Shown here one piece after another: positions 35,684 to 48,207 of a stretch of 64,000 nt of DNA. The notes beneath the pieces are model-generated. The model ran no database searches. It saw nothing but the letters and a program-made list of their open reading frames with translations, and was not told where the DNA came from. The position numbers were made by a program, and so were the translations under genes. This DNA comes from Bradyrhizobium sp. CCBAU 51765 (GTDB lineage: Bacteria; Pseudomonadota; Alphaproteobacteria; Rhizobiales; Xanthobacteraceae), in assembly GCF_015291725.1 (NCBI RefSeq), contig NZ_CP030038.1, positions 2,841,001-2,905,000 on the forward strand. Direction: 5' to 3'. Numbering within the stretch: the stretch's first letter is position 1; each line of letters begins with the position of its first letter.

Positions 35684-36859
35684 GTGAAGAAATGGATATT
35701 GGCGGGTGCTGCCGTCGTCGTGATCGTGGTGTTCGGTCTTGTCCTTCGTTTCTTCATGGTCGCACCGGGACGTATCGAACAGGGGCAGAACCGGATCGTT
35801 CCAGTCGCGTTGAACGTAACGCCGGCAGCGCAAGCCCTGCATGCAACGCTCGATGTCGCCGACATGCATGCCGACAGCCTGCTCTGGAAGCGCGACCTGC
35901 TGGAGCGATCTGATCGCGGACATGTGGATGTTCCACGCCTCGTCGAAGGGCACTACGCGCTCCAGGTGTTCTCGTCCGTGACCAAATCGCCGAAGGGCCA
36001 GAACTACAAGGCCAATAGTGCCGACAGCGATACTATCACCTCGTTGGCCATCGTCGATCTGCAGCCGATCAGAACCTGGAATTCGCTATTGCAGCGCTCG
36101 CTCTGGCACGCCGAGAAGCTGCGGGACTACGCCGCGAGGTCGGGCGGCCGGCTCCGCCTGATCACGACGCCGGTCGAAGTCGACCGGCTGCTCGCGGACA
36201 GGAAGGGCGGAGCCTCCGTTGTGGGCGGAATGCTTTCAATCGAGGGGCTGCAAGATATCGAGGGCCGCATTGAAAACCTCGATGTCCTTTACGCCGCGGG
36301 ATTCCGCATGGCCGGTCTCGCGCATTTCTTCGACAATGATGTGGCCGGGTCAATGCACGGCATGCAAAAGGGCGGGCTGACTCAACTCGGCCGACAGGTG
36401 GTGCAGCGTATGGAGGGACTTGGGATGATCGTCGATCTGGCGCATTCCAGCCATACGACGGTGGCCGAGGTGCTGGCGATAGCGAAGCGACCGGTGGTCT
36501 CCAGCCATGGCGGCGTGCAGGCGACCTGCAAGGTCAACCGCAACCTCTCCGATGACGAGATCAAGGGTATCGCGAAGACCGGTGGCGTGATTGGAATCGG
36601 CTACTGGGAAGGGGCGATCTGCTCGACCAAGCCGGAGGCTGCAGCGCGGGCGATTGCCTATGTGCGCGATCTCGTGGGCATCGATCACGTCGGTCTCGGC
36701 TCGGACTTCGACGGTTCGACCACGACGGGCTTTGACGCAAGCCAGGTTGCTGCGATTACGCAGGCCCTGCTCAGTTCAGGTTTCTCCGAAGAGGACATCC
36801 GCAAGGTGATGGGCGGCAACGTCCTGCGCGTGATCCGCGCAGGGCTGGCGCCGTCCTGA
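35684..36859 (+). CDS. Membrane-anchored dipeptidase, peptidase family M19
   Basis: About 391 residues. KKWILAGAAVVVIVVFGLVL is an N-terminal membrane anchor. Zinc ligands of renal-dipeptidase-type enzymes are visible: DMHADSLLW (His-x-Asp), SIEGLQDI (Glu), then HSS, SSHGGVQATC and GSDFDG. It should cleave dipeptides (often with D-residues) outside the cytoplasm. I chose the GTG at 35684, with GAGGGGG upstream; the frame is open to 35555. Divergent from the FAH-family gene. Confidence 0.88.
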   Translation: MKKWILAGAAVVVIVVFGLVLRFFMVAPGRIEQGQNRIVPVALNVTPAAQALHATLDVADMHADSLLWKRDLLERSDRGHVDVPRLVEGHYALQVFSSVTKSPKGQNYKANSADSDTITSLAIVDLQPIRTWNSLLQRSLWHAEKLRDYAARSGGRLRLITTPVEVDRLLADRKGGASVVGGMLSIEGLQDIEGRIENLDVLYAAGFRMAGLAHFFDNDVAGSMHGMQKGGLTQLGRQVVQRMEGLGMIVDLAHSSHTTVAEVLAIAKRPVVSSHGGVQATCKVNRNLSDDEIKGIAKTGGVIGIGYWEGAICSTKPEAAARAIAYVRDLVGIDHVGLGSDFDGSTTTGFDASQVAAITQALLSSGFSEEDIRKVMGGNVLRVIRAGLAPS

Positions 36860-36863
36860 TTGG

Positions 36864-38672
<1,809 letters not shown>

Positions 38673-38790
38673 CCGGTGTCCATTGACGGCGCGGGACAAA
38701 ACCTGCCCGTGCGTCAGGGATCGATGGGCCTCTGTGCCCGCTCAAGCCGGGTTTTTCAAGCCCAATTAAGGGCTTGCGCTTGGGATGATT

Positions 38791-39804
38791 CTAGGCCGAG
38801 ACGGCGTGGCGGAGCTCGCCATGGCGTTCGCGGAACAGCTTGTCCTCCCAGGCCAGGGCGTGCGCCGCAATGGTCTCGAGGTCGTCATATTGCGGCCGCC
38901 AGTCGAGCAGGCTGCGGATGCGGCTGGTGTCTGCGACCATGGTCATGATGTCGCCGGGCCGGCGCGGGGCGTACTGCACGGCGAAGCTGCGGCCCGAAAC
39001 CCGCCGCACCGCGTCGATGGTCTCCAGCACCGAATAGCCGCGGCCGTAGCCGCAATTCAGCGTCGTCGAGGCGCCGCCGCTGCGCAGGTAGGCGAGCGCC
39101 GACCTGTGGGCCTGCGAGAGGTCCGTGACGTGGATGAAGTCGCGGATGCAGCTGCCGTCCGGGGTCGGATAGTCGGTGCCGAAGACGTCGATCTTGGCGC
39201 GCTGGCCGGTCGCGGCTTCCACCGCGATCTTGAGCAGATGCGTGGCGCCGACGGTGGCGAGCCCGATGCGCGCCTGCGGGTCGGCGCCGGCGACGTTGAA
39301 GTAACGCAGCGTCACGTACTGCATACCGTAGGCCGCTGCGACGTCGTGCAGCATGATCTCGGTCATCAGCTTCGAGGAGCCGTAGGGCGACAGCGGCCGC
39401 GTCGGCGCGTGCTCGGGCACCGGCACCTGGTCCGGATTGCCGTAGACGGCGGCGGTCGAAGAGAAGATGAAACGACCGATGCCGCGCTTAACCGCGACGT
39501 TGAGCAGGTTGCGCGCGGTCGTGAAATTGTTGCGGTAGTAGCCGAGTGGATCGCGCATCGAATCCGGCACGACGACCGAGCCGGCGAAATGGATGATGCT
39601 CTCGACGTTGTGCTGGGCGATCACGCCTTCGAGCAGATTTTCATCGCCGGCATCGCCGATGAACAGCGGCACGCCTTCGGGCAGGTAAGCGGAGAAGCCG
39701 GTAGACAGGTCGTCGATCACGACGACGTCCTCGCCGGCTTCCGCCAGCGCCAGGACCGTGTGACTTCCGATGTAGCCGGCGCCGCCGGTGACTAGCACAG
39801 TCAT
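38791..39804 (-). CDS. galE: UDP-glucose 4-epimerase
   Basis: 337-residue extended SDR. NAD motif GGAGYIGSHTVLAL at 7-20, SSTAAVYGNP, catalytic YGSSKLMTE (Tyr-x-x-x-Lys) and RYFNVAGADPQARIG, all characteristic of GalE rather than other epimerases. It supplies UDP-galactose for LPS or exopolysaccharide (ExoB role in rhizobia). It is upstream of the ABC exporter on the same strand across a 118-bp gap, and divergent from the LpcC-like gene. Confidence 0.95.
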   Translation of the reverse strand: MTVLVTGGAGYIGSHTVLALAEAGEDVVVIDDLSTGFSAYLPEGVPLFIGDAGDENLLEGVIAQHNVESIIHFAGSVVVPDSMRDPLGYYRNNFTTARNLLNVAVKRGIGRFIFSSTAAVYGNPDQVPVPEHAPTRPLSPYGSSKLMTEIMLHDVAAAYGMQYVTLRYFNVAGADPQARIGLATVGATHLLKIAVEAATGQRAKIDVFGTDYPTPDGSCIRDFIHVTDLSQAHRSALAYLRSGGASTTLNCGYGRGYSVLETIDAVRRVSGRSFAVQYAPRRPGDIMTMVADTSRIRSLLDWRPQYDDLETIAAHALAWEDKLFRERHGELRHAVSA

Positions 39805-39917
39805 GATCTCACCCGTCTTCGATCAACGCGCAAACTAGCGCTCGCGTGGTGAAGAGGGGGTATCGGCGCGGCTGAACTGGTCACTATGCTTAATGTTGCG
39901 TATAGGGACTTTGCGAA

Positions 39918-40967
39918 ATGGAGTGTGACGTGGCGAGTTTCCCCGGCGATCTCGAATTGATCGTGCCAAATCTGCACAGGCGCTATTCCGGGGTCACCGC
40001 GACCAACCGGATGGTGGCGCCGCGGCTGGCGAAACTGTACCGCGCGGCCTGGTTCGGCTCGGACGCGCCGGAGGGGATCGCGCGGCTGAGCGTTGCCGAT
40101 TTTCTGAAGTTGTGGCGCCGCAAGCGGCCCCTGATCTGGCATGCGCGCCGCAACAACGAGATGATCGCAGGCGTCGCGTTGCGCGCGCTCGGCTGGCCGC
40201 TGAAACTGGTGTTCACCTCGGCGGCGCAGCGGCATCACAGCTGGATCACGCGCTGGCTGATCCGGTGCATGGACGCGGTCATCGCAACGAGCGACATCTC
40301 GGCCTCGTTCCTGAAGGTGAAGGCGACGGTGATTCCGCACGGTGTCGACACCGATGTCTATGCGCCGCCGACCGATCGCGCTGCGGCGTTCGCGGAAGCC
40401 GCGCTGCCGGGCCGCTACGCCATCGGCTGCTTCGGCCGCGTGCGCGCGCAGAAGGGCACCGACGTGTTCGTCGATGCGATGTGCCGCCTGCTGCCGCGCT
40501 ATCCGGATTTCACCGCCGTCATCGTCGGGCAGGTGACGGCCGAGCAGACGCCCTTTGCCAACGACCTGAAGAAGCGCATCGAAGCCGCCAAGCTGCAATC
40601 GCGCATCGTCATCACCGGCGAACTGCCGATCGAGGCGGTGCAGCGCTGGTATCAGCGGTTGACGATCTACGCCTTCACCTCACGCAACGAAGGTTTTGGA
40701 TTGACGCTGATCGAGGCGATGGCGGCGGGAAGTGCGCTCGTCGCCGCACGCGCCGGCGCGGCTGAGCTGGTGGTCGAGGATGGTGTCACCGGCGTGCTGG
40801 TTCCGACCGGCGATGCTGATGCGCTCGCCGCCGCGGTCGAGCCGTTGATGCGCGATGTGGCTGCGGCGACTGCCATGGGCGAGCGCGGGCGGGCGCGGGT
40901 GCTCGAGAAGTTCAGCCTCGATGCCGAAGCGGCGCGGATCGGCGAGGTCTATCGGCCGCTGCTCTGA
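39918..40967 (+). CDS. lpcC: Glycosyltransferase family 4, LpcC-like LPS core mannosyltransferase
   Basis: 349-residue GT-B enzyme. The N-terminal NLHRRYSGVTATNR stretch and IWHARRNNEMIAG resemble rhizobial LpcC, which adds mannose from GDP-mannose to Kdo of the inner core. The C-terminal donor domain shows FGRVRAQKGTDVFVDAM and the EX7E motif EGFGLTLIE. manC, 11 kb downstream, would supply GDP-mannose. The match to LpcC is from memory of the family; another hexosyltransferase is possible. Confidence 0.72.
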   Translation: MECDVASFPGDLELIVPNLHRRYSGVTATNRMVAPRLAKLYRAAWFGSDAPEGIARLSVADFLKLWRRKRPLIWHARRNNEMIAGVALRALGWPLKLVFTSAAQRHHSWITRWLIRCMDAVIATSDISASFLKVKATVIPHGVDTDVYAPPTDRAAAFAEAALPGRYAIGCFGRVRAQKGTDVFVDAMCRLLPRYPDFTAVIVGQVTAEQTPFANDLKKRIEAAKLQSRIVITGELPIEAVQRWYQRLTIYAFTSRNEGFGLTLIEAMAAGSALVAARAGAAELVVEDGVTGVLVPTGDADALAAAVEPLMRDVAAATAMGERGRARVLEKFSLDAEAARIGEVYRPLL

Positions 40968-41134
40968 GGCGCTGCAAACATAAATCGCGAAAACAACCCC
41001 ATGCACAGTAGCCGGGGTCAGCAAAATCAATGCCTTGGCTGAGAGCTCGATCTATTGCGGATTTTTCGAATTACATTTTGACTTGTCGGGCAAAACACTG
41101 GCATGATGCCACCATCGCGCGAGCCTCGATTGCC

Positions 41135-42205
41135 TCAGGTTAGTGCCTTCGCCCCTGCCTCCATCAGCACCCGCTGCGCAATCCCCACCACCTCGCTCGC
41201 CGCGAGATCCCGCATGCAGCGGTGGTCGTTCATCTTGCAGATCGTGCTCTGGCAGGGCTGGCAGGGCAGCATTTCCTTGTCCTGCACCACCGTTGCCGCA
41301 AGGCGGTTGAGGGGGGCCCAGAGGTAGGGGCTGGTGGGGCCGAAAATGCCCATGGTGGGCGTGTCGAGGGCGGCGGCGATGTGCATCAGGCCGGAATCGT
41401 TGGAGATGGCGACGCCGGCGGCGGCCATGGCGAGGACGCCGTTGCGCAGATCGGTGCCGGTGAGGTCCCGGACCCCCGGGCCGCCCGCGGCGACGATCTC
41501 CCGGGCGAGGCCCTTTTCGGCGGGGCCGCCGACCACCCAGACCTCCAGGCCACGCTCGACCAGGAGCCGGGCAGCCTCGGGATAGTAGGTCCAGCGTTTT
41601 GAGACCCCGACCGAGCCCGGGGCGAGCGCCACGGCGGCTCCGGCGCCGAGGCCGTTGGCCTCGCGCCAGCGGACGATCTCCTCGGCCGGGACCCGCAGTT
41701 GCGGCACCGGCCATTCCGGAGGGAGGGGGGCGCCGTCGGGCTGGGCCAGGGCGGCGTTCTTGTCGATGAAGCGGGGCAATTTCTTCTCGCCCCAGCGCCA
41801 GCGGTTGATCAGGCCGAACCGAAACTCGCCGACGAAGCCGACCCGTTCAGGAATACCGGCCAGCGTCGGCGCGATCGCCGCCTTCCAGGTCCGGGGCAGC
41901 ACCAGGGCGGTACCGTAATTCCGTTTCCGAAGGAGCTCTGCCAGGCCGAACTGGCGGCCAATTGCGAGCCGGCTGCGCGGCAGGTCCCAGACGATGCCGG
42001 CGCGCACGCCGGGCATGTAATCGATCAGCGGGGCGCACAGCGACGTGGTCAGGAGATCGACCGGCCGGTTCGGCCAGCGCTCCTTCAGGACCCGCACGAC
42101 GGTATGATTCCGCACGAAATCGCCGATCCACATGTAGGGAATGATCAGGATCGGGCGAGTGTCGCTCCGGTCTGCATCTCCAACAAATTGCGAATCAATA
42201 TTCAT
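41135..42205 (-). CDS. waaF: Lipopolysaccharide heptosyltransferase II (GT9)
   Basis: 356 residues. GT9 features: PILIIPYMWIGDFVRNHTVV at the N-terminus, ALAPGSVGVSKRWTYYPEAA in the donor domain and SNDSGLMHIAAALDTP. It transfers the second L-glycero-D-manno-heptose of the inner core from ADP-heptose, which hldD and hldE next door make. Divergent from hldD. Heptosyltransferase I versus II cannot be separated with certainty by eye. Confidence 0.88.
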   Translation of the reverse strand: MNIDSQFVGDADRSDTRPILIIPYMWIGDFVRNHTVVRVLKERWPNRPVDLLTTSLCAPLIDYMPGVRAGIVWDLPRSRLAIGRQFGLAELLRKRNYGTALVLPRTWKAAIAPTLAGIPERVGFVGEFRFGLINRWRWGEKKLPRFIDKNAALAQPDGAPLPPEWPVPQLRVPAEEIVRWREANGLGAGAAVALAPGSVGVSKRWTYYPEAARLLVERGLEVWVVGGPAEKGLAREIVAAGGPGVRDLTGTDLRNGVLAMAAAGVAISNDSGLMHIAAALDTPTMGIFGPTSPYLWAPLNRLAATVVQDKEMLPCQPCQSTICKMNDHRCMRDLAASEVVGIAQRVLMEAGAKALT

Positions 42206-42367
42206 TCGTTAATTAGGACCGGCGACGTGCTGATGTTGGCGGTTCGGTAGCCGCTCCCGGCCGGCAGGTAAAGCCGGCAGAAGCGACGATCCCAAAACCG
42301 CTTACACTTTGGCGGATCATGCGCTACGGCAGGACCGGGCACTAAGAAAATCGGGCAGGTAGTTGGA

Positions 42368-43348
42368 ATGTTGCTGGTGACCGGCGGGGCCGGTTTTATC
42401 GGATCGAATGTCGTGGCCGCGCTGAACGAGGCCGGCCGCAGCGACGTCGTGGTCTGCGACCTGCTCGGCACCGAGGGCAAGTGGCGCAACCTCGCCAAGC
42501 GGCAGCTTGTGGATATCGTTCCCCCGGCCGAGCTGCCCGAATGGCTGAAGGGCCGCAAGCTAGAGGCCATGATCCATCTCGGGGCGATCTCCGCGACCAC
42601 CGCGACCGACGGCGACCTCGTGTTCGAGACCAATTTCCGCCTGTCGATGCGCCTGCTGGACTGGTGCACGATGAACGCGGTGCCGTTCATCTATGCATCC
42701 TCGGCGGCGACCTATGGCGACGGCGAGGCCGGCTTTGGCGATGACGCGTCGCTACCGGCACTGAGAAAGTTGCGGCCGATGAATCTCTACGGCTGGAGCA
42801 AGCACATGTTCGATCTCGCGGTCGCAGCGCGCGTGGCGAACGGCGATCCGCTGCCGCCGCAATGGGCCGGGCTGAAATTCTTCAACGTGTTCGGCCCCAA
42901 CGAATACCACAAGGGCTCGATGATGAGCGTGCTGGCGCGGCGCTTCGACGACGTGAGGGCAGGCCGCGTCGTGCAGCTGTTCAAGTCCCATCGCGAGGGC
43001 ATCGAAGACGGCGACCAGCGCCGCGATTTCATCTATGTCGACGACGTCGTGCGCGTGGTCATGTGGCTGCTGGCGACGCCGTCGGTGTCCGGCCTGTTCA
43101 ACGTCGGCACCGGCAAGGCGCGCAGCTTCAGGGATCTGATGCTGGCTGCCTACGCCGCGCTCGGCACCGGGCCCAACATCGAGTACATCGACATGCCCGA
43201 GAGCATCCGCAGCAGCTATCAGTACTTCACCCAGAGCGAGGTCGATCGCCTCTGCCGCGCCGGCTACAACGGCGGCTTCACGACGCTCGAGGACGCGGTC
43301 AAAGCCTATGTCGGGGATTATCTCGACCGGCCCGACCGCTTCCGCTGA
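42368..43348 (+). CDS. hldD: ADP-L-glycero-D-manno-heptose 6-epimerase
   Basis: 326 residues, starting [16 protein letters not shown]. It contains YGWSKHMFD (catalytic Tyr-x-x-x-Lys), [18 protein letters not shown] and [11 protein letters not shown], diagnostic for HldD (RfaD). It converts ADP-D-glycero- to ADP-L-glycero-D-manno-heptose, the last step before the heptosyltransferases. hldE follows by 11 bp. Confidence 0.95.
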   Translation: MLLVTGGAGFIGSNVVAALNEAGRSDVVVCDLLGTEGKWRNLAKRQLVDIVPPAELPEWLKGRKLEAMIHLGAISATTATDGDLVFETNFRLSMRLLDWCTMNAVPFIYASSAATYGDGEAGFGDDASLPALRKLRPMNLYGWSKHMFDLAVAARVANGDPLPPQWAGLKFFNVFGPNEYHKGSMMSVLARRFDDVRAGRVVQLFKSHREGIEDGDQRRDFIYVDDVVRVVMWLLATPSVSGLFNVGTGKARSFRDLMLAAYAALGTGPNIEYIDMPESIRSSYQYFTQSEVDRLCRAGYNGGFTTLEDAVKAYVGDYLDRPDRFR

Positions 43349-43359
43349 GGCCTTTGATC

Positions 43360-44844
43360 ATGGCGACCCCCATTCTCGATTTCGACGCCCTCGCGCAAAC
43401 GATCTCAGGCCGCACGGTGCTTTGCATCGGCGACATCATGCTGGACGAGTTCGTCTATGGCGAGGTGTCGCGGATCTCGCCGGAAGCGCCGACGCCGGTC
43501 ATCGCCGCCCAGCGCAGCGAGATTCACATCGGCGGCGCCGGCAACGTCGCGCGCAATGTCGCGTCGCTCGGCGCGCGCTGCATCTTCGTCGGCCTCGTCG
43601 GCGAGGACGATGCGGGCAGGCGGCTGGCATCGGCGCTGGGTGAGCAAGCCGGTATCGAGAGCGTGCTGGTATGCGATCCCTCGCGGCCGACCACGCGAAA
43701 AGCCCGCTTCGTCTCAGAGCATTTTTCCACGCACATGCTGCGCGCGGATTGGGAGCACGCGGCGCCTGCTTCCGATGACATCGAAACGAAACTGATCGAC
43801 GCGATCCTGCCGCAGATCGCGCGCGCCGACATCGTGCTGTTGTCCGACTACGCCAAGGGCGTGCTGACCGCGCGCGTGATCCGCCACACCATCGACGCTG
43901 CGCGAAAGCTCGGCAAGCCCGTGGTGGTCGATCCCAAGAGCCTGAACTGGGCGATCTATCGCGGCGCCACGCTGCTCACGCCCAATCGCAAGGAATTCTC
44001 GGAGGCGACCCGCAGCCGTGCCGAGACGGTGCAGAGCATCGTCGAGGCCAGCGAGGACGTGATGCGGCTCGCCGATTGCGGGGCGATCCTGGTCACGCAG
44101 GGCGAGCACGGCATGACGCTGGTGCCGCGCAATGGCGCGGCCGTGCACGTTCCGGCCTTCCCGGTGAAGGTGCGCGACGTCTCCGGTGCCGGTGACACCG
44201 TCGCCGCCGCGCTCGCGGTATCGCTTGCGGCCGGCGCGGACTGGGATACGGCGCTGCGCGTGGCCAATGCCGCCGCCGCCGTCGCCGTCGGCAAGCAGGG
44301 CACCGCCAGCGTGAGCGCGGCCGAGCTGCGCCGAAAGATCCTGCCGCATGCCACTCTCGCGGCCGAGGAGAAGATCGTGCTCGATCCGGCTGCGCTCGAT
44401 GCCCAGCTCGCCGACTGGAAGCGGCAGGGCCAGCGCGTCGGCTTCACCAATGGCTGTTTCGACATCCTTCATCCCGGACACGTCAAGGTGCTGACCGCGG
44501 CGCGCGCTGCCTGCGACCGCCTGATTGTGGGGCTCAACAGTGACGCCTCGGTGCGGCGGCTGAAGGGCGCCGATCGTCCGGTGCAGGACGAGCGCGCGCG
44601 CGCCGAGGTGCTCGCCGCGCTGGAGGCCGTCGATCTCGTCGTCATCTTCGCGGAGGACACGCCGATCGACCTGATCACCAGGATCAAGCCCGGGGTGCTG
44701 GTGAAGGGCGGCGACTACACCCGCGAGCAGGTCGTCGGCCACGAGGTGGTCGAGGCCGCGGGCGGGGTGGTCGTGCTGGTCGACATCCTCCAGGGCTTCA
44801 GCACCACGGCGCTGGTTCATCGCGCCCGGGGAGGCGGCAAGTGA
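43360..44844 (+). CDS. hldE: Bifunctional D-heptose-7-phosphate kinase / heptose-1-phosphate adenylyltransferase
   Basis: 494 residues. The N-terminal PfkB-type kinase (1-320) has [37 protein letters not shown] and [12 protein letters not shown]. The C-terminal nucleotidyltransferase (345-494) begins [18 protein letters not shown] with the HxGH motif and ends near [13 protein letters not shown]. Both activities of E. coli HldE are present. ATG at 43360. Its stop overlaps the next gene's GTG (GTGA). GmhA and GmhB, which act before and between, are not in the window. Confidence 0.96.
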   Translation: MATPILDFDALAQTISGRTVLCIGDIMLDEFVYGEVSRISPEAPTPVIAAQRSEIHIGGAGNVARNVASLGARCIFVGLVGEDDAGRRLASALGEQAGIESVLVCDPSRPTTRKARFVSEHFSTHMLRADWEHAAPASDDIETKLIDAILPQIARADIVLLSDYAKGVLTARVIRHTIDAARKLGKPVVVDPKSLNWAIYRGATLLTPNRKEFSEATRSRAETVQSIVEASEDVMRLADCGAILVTQGEHGMTLVPRNGAAVHVPAFPVKVRDVSGAGDTVAAALAVSLAAGADWDTALRVANAAAAVAVGKQGTASVSAAELRRKILPHATLAAEEKIVLDPAALDAQLADWKRQGQRVGFTNGCFDILHPGHVKVLTAARAACDRLIVGLNSDASVRRLKGADRPVQDERARAEVLAALEAVDLVVIFAEDTPIDLITRIKPGVLVKGGDYTREQVVGHEVVEAAGGVVVLVDILQGFSTTALVHRARGGGK

Positions 44845-46127
44845 CGGCGCTTGCCGGCGAGACTCCCGGCCAGATGTTGCGGCGGCGCCTGCGCAGTCCG
44901 GCGGCCTGGCGCGAGACAGTCGACCTGTTTGCGATCCTGACCGCGGCGTCGCTGCCCTGGTCGACGTCGCTTGCGGGGATATTCAACGCGCTGATGCTGC
45001 TCTGCATGGTGCCGTACCTCGACGTTCGCGCCTTCCTGCAATCGCTGAAACGTCCGATCTGTGTGGCGCCGATCGCGCTGGTGCTGCTCGCGCTGGTGGG
45101 GACGCTGTGGTCGGATGCGGCCTGGGGCGCACGCTTCTATGCGGTCAATCCGACCGTCAAGCTGCTCGTGCTGCCGGTCCTGCTCTATCATTTCGAGCGC
45201 TCGCCGCGCGGCTGGTGGGTCTTCGTCGCCTTCCTGGTGTCCTGCGCCCTGTTGTCGGTGATGTCGTGGCTGGTCGCATTCTATCCCAATCTTGCGCTCA
45301 AGACCGATCCGGCGGAGCGCGGCATCTTCGTCAAGAACTACATCGACCAGAGCCAGGAATTCGCGCTCTGCGCGGTCGCGCTCGCCTATCCGATCGTGAT
45401 GCTGCTGCGGGAGAAGCGATATTGGTTCGCCGCCCTGCTCACGGCGCTTGCGCTCAGCTTTTTCGTCAACATGGCCTTCGTGGTGGTGTCGCGCACCGCG
45501 CTCGTCACCATTCCGATCATGTTCGGCGTGTTCGCGTTGCTTCACCTCAGGTGGCGCAGCATTGCGATCGTCGCCGCCGCGCTGCTCGCCGGCGCCTTTC
45601 TCGCCTGGCAGGTCTCGCCGCATTTGCGCCATACTGCCGAGAGGTTTACGGACGACTACACGCGCTATATGGAGCGGGGCGAGCCGACCTCGCTGGGCCT
45701 GCGGCTCGAATTCTGGCGAAAGTCGCTCGGTTTCTTCGCGGAGGCGCCGATCGCGGGACACGGCACGGGCTCGACGCGCGGATTGTTCGAGCGCGTCGCG
45801 ACGCCCGGCAGTCAGCACAAGGCGTCAGCCGAAGTGATCGGCAACCCCCACAATCAGACGTTGAATGTTGCCGTGCAATGGGGTCTTATCGGCGTCGCCG
45901 TTCTCTACACGATCTGGATCCTGCATCTGCTGTTGTTTCGCGGCGACGGGCTAGCCAATTGGATCGGGTTCCTGGTCGTGGTGCAGAACGTCTTCACCTC
46001 GCTGTTCAACTCGCATCTGTTCGACTTCCACGAGGGTTGGATGTACGTCATCGGCGTCGGCGTTGCCGGCGGCATGGTGATCCGGGCACAACAGGCCGAG
46101 GCGAAGATGAGGGAAGCCGGTTCCTGA
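44841..46127 (+). CDS. O-antigen ligase family protein
   Basis: 428-residue membrane protein of about ten to twelve helices, starting with a GTG that overlaps the hldE stop. A large periplasmic loop lies between residues 260 and 340 and contains [29 protein letters not shown] and [17 protein letters not shown], the pattern of Wzy_C/WaaL family members. It probably joins O-antigen to lipid A-core in the periplasm; a Wzy polymerase role is an alternative. Confidence 0.82.
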   Translation: MTALAGETPGQMLRRRLRSPAAWRETVDLFAILTAASLPWSTSLAGIFNALMLLCMVPYLDVRAFLQSLKRPICVAPIALVLLALVGTLWSDAAWGARFYAVNPTVKLLVLPVLLYHFERSPRGWWVFVAFLVSCALLSVMSWLVAFYPNLALKTDPAERGIFVKNYIDQSQEFALCAVALAYPIVMLLREKRYWFAALLTALALSFFVNMAFVVVSRTALVTIPIMFGVFALLHLRWRSIAIVAAALLAGAFLAWQVSPHLRHTAERFTDDYTRYMERGEPTSLGLRLEFWRKSLGFFAEAPIAGHGTGSTRGLFERVATPGSQHKASAEVIGNPHNQTLNVAVQWGLIGVAVLYTIWILHLLLFRGDGLANWIGFLVVVQNVFTSLFNSHLFDFHEGWMYVIGVGVAGGMVIRAQQAEAKMREAGS

Positions 46128-46157
46128 GCGGTCGCGCGGCTGGCAAGTCTTGTCCAG

Positions 46158-48125
46158 ATGGGTTATCAGCGCGGTCAGGTTGCATCTAACTGGGTCTTTA
46201 TCGGTCGGCGGATGACGCGTCTTTCGCATCTTACCTCGCGCAATTTCCTGATCGCGCTCCACGACCTGCTGGCGACCACGGCCGCGCTTTTTGCCGCCTT
46301 CTATCTGCGATTCGAGGGTGGCGAAGACTTCTTCGAGCGCTTGCCGCTGCTGTTCCAGATCCTGCCCTATTTTCTTGCCTTCAGCGTCGTCGTGTTCTTC
46401 GTCTTGAACCTGACCACGACGAAGTGGCGCTTCATCTCGCTGCCGGATGCGCTGAACATCATCCGCGCGGCGACCGTGCTCACCGTTGCCCTGCTCGTGC
46501 TCGACTACATCTTCGTCGCTCCCAACGTCCGCGGCGCCTTTTTCCTCGGCAAGGTGACGATCGTTCTCTACTGGTTCCTGGAGATCGCCTTCCTCAGTGC
46601 GCTGCGCATGGCCTATCGCTACTTCCGCTATACGCGGGTGCGGCGTCACGCGAAGGGCAACGATGCCGCCCCGACGCTGCTGATCGGCCGCGCCGCGGAC
46701 GCGGAGGTGCTGCTGCGCGGCATCGAGAGCGGGGCCATCAAGCACATCTGGCCCGTCGGCGTATTGTCGCCCTCGATGGCGGATCGCGGCCAGTTCATCC
46801 GGAACCTGCCGGTGCTGGGCGGCATCGACGACGTCGAGGACGTCATCGCGGACTTCGCCAAGCGCAACAAGGCGATCGCGCGCCTCATCATGACACCGTC
46901 GGCATTCGAGCCGGAAGCACACCCCGAATCGATCCTGATGCGGGCGCGCAAGCTGGGAGTGATCGTCAACCGCATGCCCTCGCTGGAGAGCGGCGACACG
47001 CCTCGGCTCACCGCGGTCGCGGTCGAGGACCTCCTGCTGCGGCCGAGCGAGACGATCGACTATGGACGCCTGGAAGCGCTGATCAGGGGCAAGGCCGTCA
47101 TCGTTACCGGCGGCGGCGGCTCGATCGGTGCAGAAATCTGCGAGCGCGTCGTCGCCTTCGGCGCCGCGCGGCTCCTGATCGTGGAAAACTCCGAGCCGGC
47201 GCTCTACGCGATCACGGAAGCGCTCGCCGCGCGGGGGGCGACAGCCGAGATCGAAGGGCGGATCGCCGACATTCGCGACCGCGAGCGCATCATGCGGCTG
47301 ATGGCGGAGTTCAAGCCGGACATCGTGTTCCACGCCGCGGCGCTCAAGCACGTTCCGATCCTCGAACGCGACTGGAGCGAAGGCGTCAAGACCAACATCT
47401 TCGGCTCGATCAACGTTGCGGATGCCGCCGTGGCGGCCGGCGCCGGGGCGATGGTGATGATCTCGACCGACAAGGCGATCGAGCCGGTGTCGATGCTCGG
47501 CCTGACCAAGCGCTTTGCGGAGATGTACTGCCAGGCGCTCGATCACGAGCTCGCCGCAGGCAGCGGCGCCGCCAAGCCGCCGATGCGGCTGATCTCGGTC
47601 CGGTTCGGCAACGTGCTGGCCTCGAACGGCTCGGTGGTGCCGAAGTTCAAGGCGCAGATCGAGGCCGGCGGCCCGGTGACGGTGACGCATCCCGACATGG
47701 TCCGCTACTTCATGACCATCCGCGAGGCCTGCGATCTCGTCATCACCGCGGCCACGCACGCGCTCGGAACGCAGCGCCCTGACGTCTCGGTCTACGTGCT
47801 CAACATGGGCCAGCCGGTAAAGATCGTCGATCTCGCCGAGCGCATGATCCGTCTTTCCGGACTGCAGCCGGGCTACGACATCGATATCGTGTTCACCGGC
47901 ATGCGGCCGGGCGAGCGGCTGCACGAGATCCTGTTCGCTTCCGAGGAGCCGACCCGCGAGATCGGCGTGCCCGGCATCATGGCCGCGCAGCCGAACGAGC
48001 CGCCGATGCAGACGCTGCGCAAATGGATTGCTGCGCTGGAGCAGGCGATCGCCCGCGACGATCGCGCCACCATCAGGACCATCCTGAAGGATGCGGTGCC
48101 CGAATTCGGGTCGACGGCGGCCTGA
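46158..48125 (+). CDS. Membrane nucleoside-diphosphate-sugar 4,6-dehydratase (WbpM/CapD-like)
   Basis: 655 residues. Four N-terminal helices, then a CoA-binding-like Rossmann domain, then a SDR catalytic domain starting VTGGGGSIGAEICERV near residue 315, with ISTDKAIEPVSMLGLTKRF (Met-x-x-x-Lys in place of Tyr-x-x-x-Lys) and VRFGNVLASNGSVVPKF. This is the large WbpM/FlaA1 type that makes UDP-4-keto-6-deoxy-N-acetylhexosamine. With the WbpV-like reductase and WbpL-like transferase nearby it would supply QuiNAc or FucNAc. A start at 46212 (MTRLSHL) is also possible. Confidence 0.88.
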   Translation: MGYQRGQVASNWVFIGRRMTRLSHLTSRNFLIALHDLLATTAALFAAFYLRFEGGEDFFERLPLLFQILPYFLAFSVVVFFVLNLTTTKWRFISLPDALNIIRAATVLTVALLVLDYIFVAPNVRGAFFLGKVTIVLYWFLEIAFLSALRMAYRYFRYTRVRRHAKGNDAAPTLLIGRAADAEVLLRGIESGAIKHIWPVGVLSPSMADRGQFIRNLPVLGGIDDVEDVIADFAKRNKAIARLIMTPSAFEPEAHPESILMRARKLGVIVNRMPSLESGDTPRLTAVAVEDLLLRPSETIDYGRLEALIRGKAVIVTGGGGSIGAEICERVVAFGAARLLIVENSEPALYAITEALAARGATAEIEGRIADIRDRERIMRLMAEFKPDIVFHAAALKHVPILERDWSEGVKTNIFGSINVADAAVAAGAGAMVMISTDKAIEPVSMLGLTKRFAEMYCQALDHELAAGSGAAKPPMRLISVRFGNVLASNGSVVPKFKAQIEAGGPVTVTHPDMVRYFMTIREACDLVITAATHALGTQRPDVSVYVLNMGQPVKIVDLAERMIRLSGLQPGYDIDIVFTGMRPGERLHEILFASEEPTREIGVPGIMAAQPNEPPMQTLRKWIAALEQAIARDDRATIRTILKDAVPEFGSTAA

Positions 48126-48207
48126 CCATGCAGCGTCGAGGCAGGATCGTCGCCTGTGCCGCTCCGGCCTGCGAATTGTCGGGCAACGCGGTTCTGGTGG
48201 AGCAACG

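Noticed and set aside
38757..38776. Hairpin CAAGCCC-aattaa-GGGCTTG as a terminator between galE and the ABC exporter
   Set aside because: On the minus strand the stem is followed by an A-run, not a T-run, so it is not a standard terminator for these genes.
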